DNA of 21,893 nucleotides, from contig DASVDC010000063.1 in NCBI GenBank assembly GCA_036381275.1, forward strand, positions 1 through 21,893, written 5' to 3'. Position 1 is the first letter of the stretch. The number at the start of each line of letters is the position of its first letter. Source of the stretch: UBA7803 sp036381275. GTDB taxonomy: Bacteria > Pseudomonadota > Gammaproteobacteria > Pseudomonadales > Azotimanducaceae. The position numbers and the translations under genes are program-made. Under the pieces are notes generated by a model, which saw nothing but the letters and a program-made list of their open reading frames with translations, was not told the origin of the DNA and did no database searches. Below, in pieces: positions 15,659 through 21,893 of the stretch.

Positions 15659-15832
15659 ATGCACCAACCTTACGCCACACAGAGCTCGACGACTGCTGGG
15701 ACGAATCGGGCCCAGACCGCATCCCTGGCGGTTCGAGACGTCGAGCATAGGTTGTCGGCCGGCGAGAGCGCTCTTCTCCTCGGCGCCCTTCTCGCCCTGG
15801 CCGTGAGCATGGCCTCGCTCGTGGCGCTCTGA
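15659..15832 (+). CDS. Candidate small membrane protein (57 aa)
   Basis: This ATG-TGA frame of 57 codons begins MHQPYATQSS and ends in a hydrophobic stretch, ALLLGALLALAVSMASLVAL, that could form one membrane-spanning helix with the C-terminus at its end (tail-anchor-like). AGGTAG lies nine bases before the ATG. A strong intrinsic terminator on the same strand begins 63 bases after the stop, which supports a plus-strand transcript here. No family is recognised. Competing minus-strand frames cover the same bases, one (ATG at 15852, 58 codons) also with a ribosome-site-like GGAGAG. The coding call is therefore tentative, and the region could instead be a non-coding RNA. Confidence 0.42.
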   Translation: MHQPYATQSSTTAGTNRAQTASLAVRDVEHRLSAGESALLLGALLALAVSMASLVAL

Positions 15833-15870
15833 AGCACAGCTCGCATATCGACTCTCCATAACCTTGTACT

Positions 15871-15893
15871 GACCAACGGCAACGACCAACGGC
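15871..15893. repeat. Direct repeat GACCAACGGC x2
   Basis: The ten-base sequence GACCAACGGC occurs at 15871-15880 and again at 15884-15893, 13 bases apart start to start, directly before the terminator stem. It could be a tandem protein-binding site or merely part of the transcript's 3' region. Confidence 0.5.
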
Positions 15894-15894
15894 T

Positions 15895-15923
15895 GACCCC
15901 GCCTCGAGCGGGGTCTCTTTTTT
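15895..15923 (+). terminator. Intrinsic terminator of an unassigned plus-strand transcript
   Basis: GACCCCGC (15895-15902) and GCGGGGTC (15908-15915) form a perfect eight-base stem with loop CTCGA, followed by TCTTTTTT. This is a textbook Rho-independent terminator on the plus strand. No recognised plus-strand gene ends before it; the M48 gene upstream runs the other way. It therefore most likely ends a short transcript from the 15542-15894 interval. Confidence 0.88.
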
Positions 15924-15951
15924 CCGGCCGTTGCGCGTTAGACTCCGGCGC

Positions 15952-16386
15952 ATGAGATACCTACACACGATGGTGCGGGTCGCCGATCTGGATGCCGCGC
16001 TCGACTTCTACTGCGGCAAGCTGGGTCTCGAGGAGGTGCGCCGGCACGAGAACGAGGCCGGGCGCTTCACGCTGGTGTTCCTGGTCGCGCCCGGCGACCG
16101 GGACCAGGGCGAGCGCGCGCCGCAGGTCGAGCTCACCTACAACTGGGATCCCGAGGTCTACACGGGCGGGCGCAACTTCGGACATCTGGCGTATGCGGTG
16201 GACGACATCTACGCCGCCTGCCAGCGCCTGATGGACGGCGGCGTCACGATCAACCGACCGCCGCGGGACGGCCGCATGGCGTTCGTCCGCTCGCCGGACG
16301 GCATTTCCATCGAGCTGTTGCAGCGCGGCGAGCCGCTGCCGCCGCGGGCGCCGTGGAAGGACATGCCGAACGTCGGCGAGTGGTGA
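15952..16386 (+). CDS. gloA: Lactoylglutathione lyase (glyoxalase I)
   Basis: This 144-residue cytosolic enzyme converts the hemithioacetal of methylglyoxal and glutathione to S-lactoylglutathione. Metal ligands are seen at His5 (MRYLHTMVRV), Glu60 (VELTYNW), His78 (GHLAYAV) and Glu121 (ISIELL), matching His5/Glu56/His74/Glu122 of the Ni2+-type E. coli enzyme. The substrate-site YNW and RDGRMAFVRSPDG blocks are intact. There is no clear ribosome site. A TAGACT hexamer ends 12 bases before the ATG, so a very short or leaderless transcript is possible. Translation from the in-frame GTG at 15931 is less likely because it adds a non-family extension. A GST gene follows 46 bases downstream, a sensible glutathione-dependent pairing. 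Confidence 0.95.
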   Translation: MRYLHTMVRVADLDAALDFYCGKLGLEEVRRHENEAGRFTLVFLVAPGDRDQGERAPQVELTYNWDPEVYTGGRNFGHLAYAVDDIYAACQRLMDGGVTINRPPRDGRMAFVRSPDGISIELLQRGEPLPPRAPWKDMPNVGEW

Positions 16387-16432
16387 ACACGCCGTCCCAC
16401 AGAATCACCCACTGCTTCCGGGAGGAAGGGCA

Positions 16433-17044
16433 ATGAAACTGTACAGCTCCGTCGGACCGAACCCGCACGTGGTCCGGATGTTCGCCGCCGAGCGCGGCAT
16501 CGACCTGCCGATGGAAACCATCGACATCGTCGCGGGCAAGAACCGTGAGGCGCCCTACCTCGGCAAGAACCCTTCGGGTCAGTCCCCGTGCCTCGAGCTC
16601 GACGACGGCACCTGCATCGCCGAGATCACCGCGATCTGCGAATACCTGGACGAAGTCAGCCCCGGCGCGTCGCTGATCGGCGAGACGCCGGAGCAGCGCG
16701 CCGAGACCAGGATGTGGACCCGCCGGGTCGATCTGAACATCTGCGAGCCGATGGCCAACGGATTCCGCTTCGGGGAAGGCCTGAACCTGTTCAAGGACCG
16801 GATCGTGACGGTTCCGGAGGCCGCGGAAGGTCTGAAGCGGATCGCTCAGGATCGGCTCAAGTGGCTCGACGGGCAGCTCGCCGGGAAGACCTGGCTGTGC
16901 GGCGACCGGTTCACGCTGGCGGACGTGCTGCTCTACTGCTTCCTCGCGTTCGGCGCGAACGTCGGACAGCCGCTGAACCCGGCCAACGCCAACGTGACGG
17001 CCTGGTTCGAGCGCGTGGCCGCCCGGCCCAGCGCGAAGGCCTGA
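16433..17044 (+). CDS. Glutathione S-transferase family protein
   Basis: This 203-residue protein is of usual GST length. It has an N-terminal thioredoxin-fold domain (MKLYSSVGPNPHVVRMFAAERGIDL, NPSGQSPCLELDDG, then AEITAICEYLDEV, where E-I stands for the usual E/Q-S) and a C-terminal helical domain with the LCGDRFTLADVLLYCFL motif that contains the conserved N-capping Asp. It has an excellent GGGAGG ribosome site before the ATG. It probably shares a transcript with glyoxalase I, which also uses glutathione. A stem with A/T-rich ends follows ten bases after the stop. The electrophilic substrate is unknown. Confidence 0.92.
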   Translation: MKLYSSVGPNPHVVRMFAAERGIDLPMETIDIVAGKNREAPYLGKNPSGQSPCLELDDGTCIAEITAICEYLDEVSPGASLIGETPEQRAETRMWTRRVDLNICEPMANGFRFGEGLNLFKDRIVTVPEAAEGLKRIAQDRLKWLDGQLAGKTWLCGDRFTLADVLLYCFLAFGANVGQPLNPANANVTAWFERVAARPSAKA

Positions 17045-17053
17045 CCCGCCCGA

Positions 17054-17115
17054 AAAACGGAACTCCTGCCGCGGGAGCGGTCTCCAGATCAGGGTCTGGA
17101 GGCTGCTTCCGTTTT
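17054..17115 (+). terminator. Three-way-junction-like stem after the GST gene (terminator or structured RNA)
   Basis: AAAACGGAA (17054-17062) pairs perfectly with TTCCGTTTT (17107-17115). Inside lie two further hairpins: CTCC/GGAG (17063-17066 with 17074-17077) and CTCCAGA/TCTGGAG (17082-17088 with 17095-17101). The closing helix ends in A/T runs as in bidirectional terminators. An intrinsic terminator would not normally have an inner branched fold, so a small structured RNA is an alternative. Confidence 0.6.
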
Positions 17116-17121
17116 CTCTCC

Positions 17122-17127
17122 TACAAT
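17122..17127 (+). promoter_or_regulatory. Candidate -10 element of the RND operon
   Basis: TACAAT matches TATAAT at five of six positions and sits 84 bases before the adaptor ATG, right after the terminator-like stem. The -35 region at normal spacing overlaps that stem and is poor (GAGGCT). Confidence 0.35.
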
Positions 17128-17168
17128 TGCCGCGAAACGAAAGCTGCCGCTGGATTTGGTCCGACCAG

Positions 17169-17211
17169 CGTGTTACTTTTCGTAACCCGACCTGAGGCAT
17201 AGCGTAACACG
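17169..17211 (+). promoter_or_regulatory. GTTAC/GTAAC inverted repeats overlapping the RND start
   Basis: CGTGTTAC (17169-17176) is perfectly complementary to GTAACACG (17204-17211), which abuts the adaptor ATG. A third GTAAC lies at 17182-17186, forming GTTAC-TTTTC-GTAAC with the first. No good Shine-Dalgarno is visible in this stretch. The arrangement suits either a repressor operator or an mRNA hairpin that limits ribosome access. Confidence 0.4.
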
Positions 17212-18411
17212 ATGCGTGGCACCTACATCACGGCCGGCGTCATTGCCCTGCTTCTCGTGCTGTGGCTTCTGTCGGGTCAGATCGGGAAGGATGAGCAGAC
17301 GGAGCACCCCACGCTCGCCGAGGCCCAGCGTGAGCGCGGCGCCGAGGCTCAGGACTCCGCGCCGGCGCAGGTCCGTGCCCGGGTCGTCCAGGCGGTTCCG
17401 CAGGTGCGCGAGGTGGTGCTGCGCGGGCGTACCGAGAACAAGCGCACCGTCGAGGTGAAGGCCGAGACGGCCGGGCGGGTGATCGAGCGGCCGGTCGACC
17501 GCGGCAGCGAGGTCGCGGCCGGCGACCTGCTCTGCCGCATCGCGATCGAGGACCGGGAGGCGCAGCTCGCCGAGGCGCGCGCGGCACTGGAGCAGGCGCG
17601 CATCGAGTACGAAGGGAGCCTCCGGCTCAAGCAGCAGGGCTTCCAGTCGGAAACCGCGATCGCGCAGGCCAAGGCACGGCTCGCGGCCGCCGAGGCGGCG
17701 GTGGCGAGCGGGGAGCTGGACATCGAGCGCACCACCGTGCGGGCGCCGTTCGCCGGCGTCGTCGAGGACGTGCAACTCGAAGTAGGCGACTACGTCAGCC
17801 CCGGCGGCACCTGCGTGACCCTGGTGGACAGGGACCCGATGCTGCTGGTCGGCCGCGTGTCCCAGCAGGACGTCGCGAAGCTGAAACCGGGCATGGGGGC
17901 CACCGGCCGCCTGGTGGACGGCCGCACGGTCACCGGGACGCTCACCTTCGTCGGCCATCAGAACGATCCCGCGACCCGCACCTACGCGATCGAGGTCGAG
18001 GTGGACAATCCCGACAACAGCCTCCGCTCCGGGATCACCGCGGCGATCCATGTGCCGGTGGACGAGGTGCTCGCCCACAAGATCAGTCCGGCGCTGTTCG
18101 CGCTGGACGACGAAGGCCGCATCGGCGTGCGCACCATCGACGATAGCCGCCGGGTCCGCTACCACCACGTCGAGATCGTCCGCGACGACGTCGACGGCGT
18201 CTGGGTCACCGGCCTGCCGGAGGTCGCGACGCTGATCACGGTCGGCCAGGAGTACGTGGTCGAGGGGCAGCGGGTGCAGCCGAGCTTCGAGTCCACCGGT
18301 GAGCTGCCCGCCAAGGTCGACGACTCGCGCCAGTCGACGCCGTCCGGCGCCACCGGCCGCGGCGGCTCGGTCCGCGCCGAGCCGCCGGTCGCCGTGGTCG
18401 CCAAGCCGTGA
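17212..18411 (+). CDS. RND efflux periplasmic adaptor (membrane fusion protein)
   Basis: This 399-residue protein has one N-terminal membrane anchor (residues 6-21, VIALLLVLWLLSG) without a lipobox. It then shows the HlyD/AcrA-type order: barrel-sandwich half (VEVKAETAGRVIERPVDRGSEVAAGDLLCRI), an alpha-hairpin of about 60 residues (DREAQLAEARAALEQARIEYEG to AEAAVASGELDIERT), the second lipoyl half (VRAPFAGVVEDVQLEVGDYVSPGGTCVTLV), and beta-barrel and membrane-proximal domains. It bridges the inner-membrane pump to an outer-membrane channel. The last 40 residues are Pro/Ser/Gly-rich and probably disordered. Its stop overlaps the pump's GTG start (GTGA), so the two are coupled. No TolC-type gene is in the window. 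Confidence 0.93.
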   Translation: MRGTYITAGVIALLLVLWLLSGQIGKDEQTEHPTLAEAQRERGAEAQDSAPAQVRARVVQAVPQVREVVLRGRTENKRTVEVKAETAGRVIERPVDRGSEVAAGDLLCRIAIEDREAQLAEARAALEQARIEYEGSLRLKQQGFQSETAIAQAKARLAAAEAAVASGELDIERTTVRAPFAGVVEDVQLEVGDYVSPGGTCVTLVDRDPMLLVGRVSQQDVAKLKPGMGATGRLVDGRTVTGTLTFVGHQNDPATRTYAIEVEVDNPDNSLRSGITAAIHVPVDEVLAHKISPALFALDDEGRIGVRTIDDSRRVRYHHVEIVRDDVDGVWVTGLPEVATLITVGQEYVVEGQRVQPSFESTGELPAKVDDSRQSTPSGATGRGGSVRAEPPVAVVAKP

Positions 18412-21400
18412 ATTCGCTGATCGACGCCGCGATCAACCGATCGCGGACCACGCTGCTGGTGATGTTCATGGTGATCGTCGCCGGCACCTTCGCGCGCTGC
18501 TCGATCCCGATCGCCGCCGATCCGCACGTCGAGATACCGATGTTCGTGATCGGCATCGTCCACGAGGGCATCTCACCCGAGGACGCCGAGCGGCTGCTGG
18601 TGATGCCGATGGAGATCGAGCTGCGCCGGGTCGAAGGCGTCGAGGAGATCACCGCGTACGCGTCCGAAGGCATGGCCACGATCCTGGTGGAGTTCGACGC
18701 CGCCTACGATCTGGATCAGGCGCTGCTCGACGTGCGCGAGGCGGTGGACCGGGCCAAGCCCGAGCTGCCGGAGACCGCCGAAGAGCCGTTCATCGAGGAG
18801 CAGACGGCCGACGACTTCCCGATCATCCAGGTCAACCTGGTGGGCCGGGGCGTGCCGGAGCGCATGCTCTACAACATCGCGATCGAGATGCGCGACGACC
18901 TCGAGTCGATCACCGGGGTGCTCGAAGCGGAGCTGCAGGGCCACCGCGAGGAGATGCTCGAGGCGGTGGTCGACCCGATGGCGCTCGAGGCCTATCAGAT
19001 CTCGAGCGAAGAGCTGATCACGACGCTCTTGCGCAACAACCGGCTGATCCCGGCCGGCAGCCTCGACACCGGCCAGGGCCGCTTCGCGGTCAAGGTGCCG
19101 AGCATCATCGAGGAAGCCCGGGACATCTACGACCTGCCGATCCGCTCTAACGGCGATACGGTGGTGACCTTGAGCGACGTGGCGACGATCCGCCGCACGT
19201 TCAAGGACCGCACCAGCTACGCGCGGGTCAACGGCGAGCAGACCATTTCGCTCCGGGTCACGAAGCGGGCCAACGCCAACGTGGTGGACACCATCGCCCA
19301 GGTGAAGCAGGTGGTGGAACGCTACCGCGCGAACCTGCCGGCGCGCGTCGACGTGTTCTACAGCCAGGATCAGGAGCCGTTCGCGCGCCAGCAGGTAGCC
19401 GAGCTCGAAGGCAACATCCTCACCGCGCTCGCGCTGGTGATGGTGCTGGTGGTCGGGGCGATGGGCTTCCGCAGCGGCCTGCTGGTCGGCATCGGCATTC
19501 CGATCTCGTTCCTGTTCGCGCTGGTGTTCGTGTACCTGATCGGCTACACGTTCAACTTCATGGTGATGTTCGGCATGCTGCTCGGGCTCGGCATGCTGGT
19601 CGACGGCGCGATCGTCATCACCGAGTACGCCGACCGGAAGATGACCGAAGACTTCGACCGGCGGGCGGCCTACGCGCTCGCCGCGAAGCGGATGTTCTGG
19701 CCGGTAGTGGCGTCGGTGACCACCACACTCGCCGCGTTCCTGCCGCTGCTGCTCTGGCCGGGCGTCTCGGGCCAGTTCATGCGCTACCTGCCGGTGACGG
19801 TGTTCACGGTACTCACCGGTTCCCTGCTCTACGCGCTGATCTTCAACCCCGTGCTCGGCTCGCTGTTCGGCAAGGCCGGTGCCCGGGATCCGAAGACCGT
19901 GGAGGTCCTGAAGGAGCTGGAAGACGGTGATCCGACACGTCTCGCCAGCCTGACCGGCGTCTACGCACGCTTCATCCGGTTCGCCTGCCGGCACGCGGCG
20001 GTCACCACCGCGGTGATCTTCGCGATCCTGATCGGCACCTACTGGGCCTACGGGCAGTTCGGCCGCGGCATGGTGTTCATGAGCGACGCCGAGCCGACGT
20101 TCGCCGAGATCTCCGTGCGGGCCCGCGGCAACCTGTCCGCCGACGAGATCAACGCGCTGGTGGCCGAGGTCGAACGCGAAGTGCTGCAGGTGGAAGGCAT
20201 CAAATCGATCAATACCGCCACGTCGGTGAACGGCAGCAACCGCGGCGGCTTCGACCGCATCGGCGGCATGTTCGTCGAGCTGCACGACGAGGGCGAGCGC
20301 GACCGCCGCGCCTGGCAGATCTTCCAGGAGGTCCGCGAGCGCACCGCCGATCTCGCCGGCGTTCGGGTGGAAATCCAGGAGATGGAACAGGGCCCGCCGA
20401 TCGGCAAGCCGATCCAGATCCAGTTCTCGGCGTACGATCGCTCGCTGCTCGAGCCCGCGGTGGCCCGGGTGCGCGCCTTCATGGACACCCTGCCCGAGCT
20501 GCGCGACATCGACGACACGCGCTCGCTCCCCGGTATCGAGTGGCAGATCAGCGTGGACCGCGCCCAGGCGGCGCTCTACGGCGCCGACGTGGCGCAGGTC
20601 GGGATCGCGGTCCAGCTCGTCACCAACGGCGTGAAGGTCGGCGAGTACCGGCCCGACAAGGCCGACGACGCCGTGGACATCCGGGTGCGCTTCCCGAGCG
20701 ACGCCCGCGGCATCTCGGCCCTCGATCAGCTCCGGGTCGCCACCCCGAACGGTCTGGTGCCGATCTCGAATTTCGTCGAACGCGTGCCCTCCCCCAACGT
20801 CGACACGCTGCAGCGTATCGACGGCATCCCGGTGGAATTCATCCGCGCGAACGTCGCGGACGGCGTGCTCGCCGACGACATGGTCAAGCGGATCCGGGCG
20901 TGGCTCGACACGCAGACGTTCCCCTCGGGTCTCGACATCGAGTTCCGCGGCGCGAACGAGGAGCAGGCGGAATCGATGGCGTTCATCGGCGTCGCGTTCC
21001 TGCTCGCGATCCTGCTGATGGCGGTGCTGCTGGTCACCCAGTTCAACAGCTACTACCAGACCCTGCTGATCCTGCTGGCGGTGGTGATGTCCACCGCCGG
21101 GGTGCTGCTCGGGCTCCTGATCACCGGCTCGCCGTTCAGCGCGATCCTGACCGGTGTCGGCGTGGTGTCGCTCGCCGGCATCGTGGTGAACAACAACATC
21201 ATCCTGATCGACACGTACAACCACCTGCGGCGCGAGCAGCCGGAGTCGGACTACCTGACGCTGATCGTGCGCACCTGCTGCCAGCGGCTGCGCCCGGTGA
21301 TGCTGACCACGGTGACCACGGGGCTCGGACTGCTGCCGCTCGCGAGCAACCTGTCCATCGATCTGGTGAACCGCCAGATCATGTACGGCAGCCAGCTCTC

Positions 21401-21578
21401 GATGTTCTGGGTGCCGCTGTCGCAGGCGATCGTGTCCGGCCTCACCTTCTCGACCATCCTGACGCTGGTGGCGACGCCGGCGATGCTGGCGCTGCCGCAC
21501 CAGATCCGCGCCGCCGCGCGGCGGATCCGGCACCGCGGCCGCCGCGGCGAGCAGCAGAACGCGGCCGTTGGCGCCTGA
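18408..21578 (+). CDS. RND-family efflux pump, inner-membrane subunit
   Basis: This 1056-residue protein has the RND layout: helix 1 near residues 12-34, a first large periplasmic loop to about 335, helices 2-6 (337-500), helix 7 (530-550), a second loop to about 870, and helices 8-12 to 1030. It is a proton-driven exporter working with the adaptor encoded just upstream. Helix 4 reads GMLVDGAIVITE: a single Asp399 followed by Gly, and Glu406, where AcrB has two Asp; heavy-metal pumps such as CzcA share the D-G...E form. In helix 10 Asn928 stands where AcrB has the proton-relay Lys940. Both variants are found in less-studied HAE1-like clades. The GTG start overlaps the adaptor stop. The substrate is unknown. 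Confidence 0.93.
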   Translation: MNSLIDAAINRSRTTLLVMFMVIVAGTFARCSIPIAADPHVEIPMFVIGIVHEGISPEDAERLLVMPMEIELRRVEGVEEITAYASEGMATILVEFDAAYDLDQALLDVREAVDRAKPELPETAEEPFIEEQTADDFPIIQVNLVGRGVPERMLYNIAIEMRDDLESITGVLEAELQGHREEMLEAVVDPMALEAYQISSEELITTLLRNNRLIPAGSLDTGQGRFAVKVPSIIEEARDIYDLPIRSNGDTVVTLSDVATIRRTFKDRTSYARVNGEQTISLRVTKRANANVVDTIAQVKQVVERYRANLPARVDVFYSQDQEPFARQQVAELEGNILTALALVMVLVVGAMGFRSGLLVGIGIPISFLFALVFVYLIGYTFNFMVMFGMLLGLGMLVDGAIVITEYADRKMTEDFDRRAAYALAAKRMFWPVVASVTTTLAAFLPLLLWPGVSGQFMRYLPVTVFTVLTGSLLYALIFNPVLGSLFGKAGARDPKTVEVLKELEDGDPTRLASLTGVYARFIRFACRHAAVTTAVIFAILIGTYWAYGQFGRGMVFMSDAEPTFAEISVRARGNLSADEINALVAEVEREVLQVEGIKSINTATSVNGSNRGGFDRIGGMFVELHDEGERDRRAWQIFQEVRERTADLAGVRVEIQEMEQGPPIGKPIQIQFSAYDRSLLEPAVARVRAFMDTLPELRDIDDTRSLPGIEWQISVDRAQAALYGADVAQVGIAVQLVTNGVKVGEYRPDKADDAVDIRVRFPSDARGISALDQLRVATPNGLVPISNFVERVPSPNVDTLQRIDGIPVEFIRANVADGVLADDMVKRIRAWLDTQTFPSGLDIEFRGANEEQAESMAFIGVAFLLAILLMAVLLVTQFNSYYQTLLILLAVVMSTAGVLLGLLITGSPFSAILTGVGVVSLAGIVVNNNIILIDTYNHLRREQPESDYLTLIVRTCCQRLRPVMLTTVTTGLGLLPLASNLSIDLVNRQIMYGSQLSMFWVPLSQAIVSGLTFSTILTLVATPAMLALPHQIRAAARRIRHRGRRGEQQNAAVGA

Positions 21579-21587
21579 GACGTCGGG

Positions 21588-21643
21588 AAAAAAGGACCCC
21601 GGCGACGGGGGGATTGGGGAGGGGAGGGGGTTGTCGCCGGGGT
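21588..21643 (-). terminator. Stem with G-quadruplex-type loop; intrinsic terminator on the minus strand
   Basis: ACCCCGGCGAC (21596-21606) pairs perfectly with GTCGCCGGGGT (21633-21643). The loop on the plus strand holds G-runs of 6, 4, 4 and 5 (21607-21630) separated by 1-3 bases, an ideal quadruplex pattern. On the minus strand the stem is followed by CC and six Ts (complement of the A-run 21588-21593), giving a canonical terminator. On the plus strand no T-tract follows, although it lies 17 bases after the RND pump stop. No minus-strand gene is recognised upstream of it. Confidence 0.65.
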
Positions 21644-21667
21644 GCCTCAAACCGTGACGGACAGCAT

Positions 21668-21734
21668 CCGCCCGGTTCTGAAGAGAAGATACAGCATGGA
21701 TCTCTTCTCTCCGAAGGCTTAGTCCGACGGGCGG
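21668..21734. other. Nested inverted repeats downstream of the RND pump
   Basis: CCGCCCG (21668-21674) pairs with CGGGCGG (21728-21734), enclosing a second stem AGAGAAGA/TCTTCTCT (21682-21689 with 21703-21710). The fold is possible on either strand. On the minus strand it lies just before the terminator at 21588-21643, so it could be the body of a small RNA. A minus-strand mini-frame of 16 codons (21647-21697, starting MLYLLF) lies within and after it. No protein family is recognised in this 292-base gap. Confidence 0.4.
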
Positions 21735-21870
21735 CGTGAGAGTTCCGACCGGCGGCACCGCGTTTTTGCGTCAATTTGTTTCGGATGTCTTTCGCATCGG
21801 TGTCGGCGCCTTTCCCGGGCGGCGACCGGTCGGGTATGCTCCCTCGCGAACGCAGCCGGAGCCGGATCGA

Positions 21871-21893
21871 ATGAGCGTTTCCCTCGGTGTACA
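21871..21893 (+). CDS. Start of a downstream gene (partial)
   Basis: An ATG at 21871 opens a frame reading MSVSLGV to the window edge. GGAG lies eight bases before it (21859-21862) and a TATGCT hexamer at 21834-21839 could be its -10. Seven residues are too few to name a family. The call rests on start signals alone. Confidence 0.4.

Noticed and set aside
15495..15968. Minus-strand frames of 157, 112 and 70 codons in the intergenic region before the M48 gene
   Set aside because: They overlap one another in different frames, cover the plus-strand terminator or hairpins, and show no recognisable motif. The 58-codon one starting at 15852 has a GGAGAG upstream and cannot be fully excluded, but its composition (Arg/Ala-rich) is shadow-like.
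18573..21758. A 1061-codon minus-strand open frame across the whole RND pump gene
   Set aside because: It is rich in His, Arg and Glu without any family motif and mirrors the GC-rich third positions of the pump gene. The plus-strand product is a complete RND pump, so this is an antisense shadow.
1..21893. CRISPR array, tRNA, rRNA, transposase or phage genes
   Set aside because: No regularly spaced repeats, cloverleaf-like sequences, terminal inverted repeats with a transposase, or phage structural genes were found by reading both strands.

Overview
This is a GC-rich (roughly two thirds G+C by eye), gene-dense bacterial chromosome segment. It contains a DUF4212/SSF solute symporter pair, a FadL-type porin, malate synthase G, a high-potential iron-sulfur protein (HiPIP), an Ni-type glyoxalase I and an RND pump. 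Together these suggest an aerobic Proteobacterium, most likely a gammaproteobacterium; HiPIP is commonest in Chromatiales-like and related lineages. No rRNA, tRNA, phage, insertion sequence or CRISPR was seen, so the taxonomic call rests on gene content alone.

Layout. 1-42: possible C-terminal tail of an upstream gene. 117-2151: two-subunit Na+/solute symporter. 2153-3517 (minus): FadL-like outer-membrane protein, tail-to-tail with the symporter. 3626-3925: small basic protein with a Rho_N-type C-terminus. 3926-4278: convergent intergenic region with hairpins and a G-rich element. 4279-6471 (minus): malate synthase G, preceded on the same strand by a small Rieske ferredoxin (6569-6892). 7048-7353: HiPIP, divergent from the Rieske gene. 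7402-10496: MgtC/DUF4010 membrane protein, METTL7-like methyltransferase and aldonolactone oxidase in a tight same-strand run. 10519-11334 (minus): GST, divergent from an HpaB-family flavin hydroxylase (11412-12821), which is followed by a questin-oxidase-like protein (12943-13878). 13901-15469 (minus): M48/TPR lipoprotein protease. 15542-15930: intergenic region with two hairpins, a candidate 57-aa membrane peptide and a clear intrinsic terminator. 15952-17044: glyoxalase I and a second GST. 17212-21578: RND adaptor and pump. 21579-21893: stem with a G-quadruplex-type loop plus other folding potential, then the start of a further gene.

Functional picture. The symporter, FadL porin and malate synthase fit uptake of short organic acids and lipophilic compounds with assimilation through acetyl-CoA and glyoxylate. 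The two GSTs, glyoxalase I, methyltransferase, flavin hydroxylase, Baeyer-Villiger-type (questin oxidase) protein and RND pump look like detoxification or aromatic/xenobiotic handling. The Rieske and HiPIP proteins are candidate electron carriers. No single described defence or biosynthetic system is evident. The least explained signals are non-coding: two related G-rich stem elements, a three-way-junction-like fold at 17054-17115, an orphan plus-strand terminator at 15895-15923 and an orphan minus-strand terminator at 21588-21643. The two terminators imply short unannotated transcripts.
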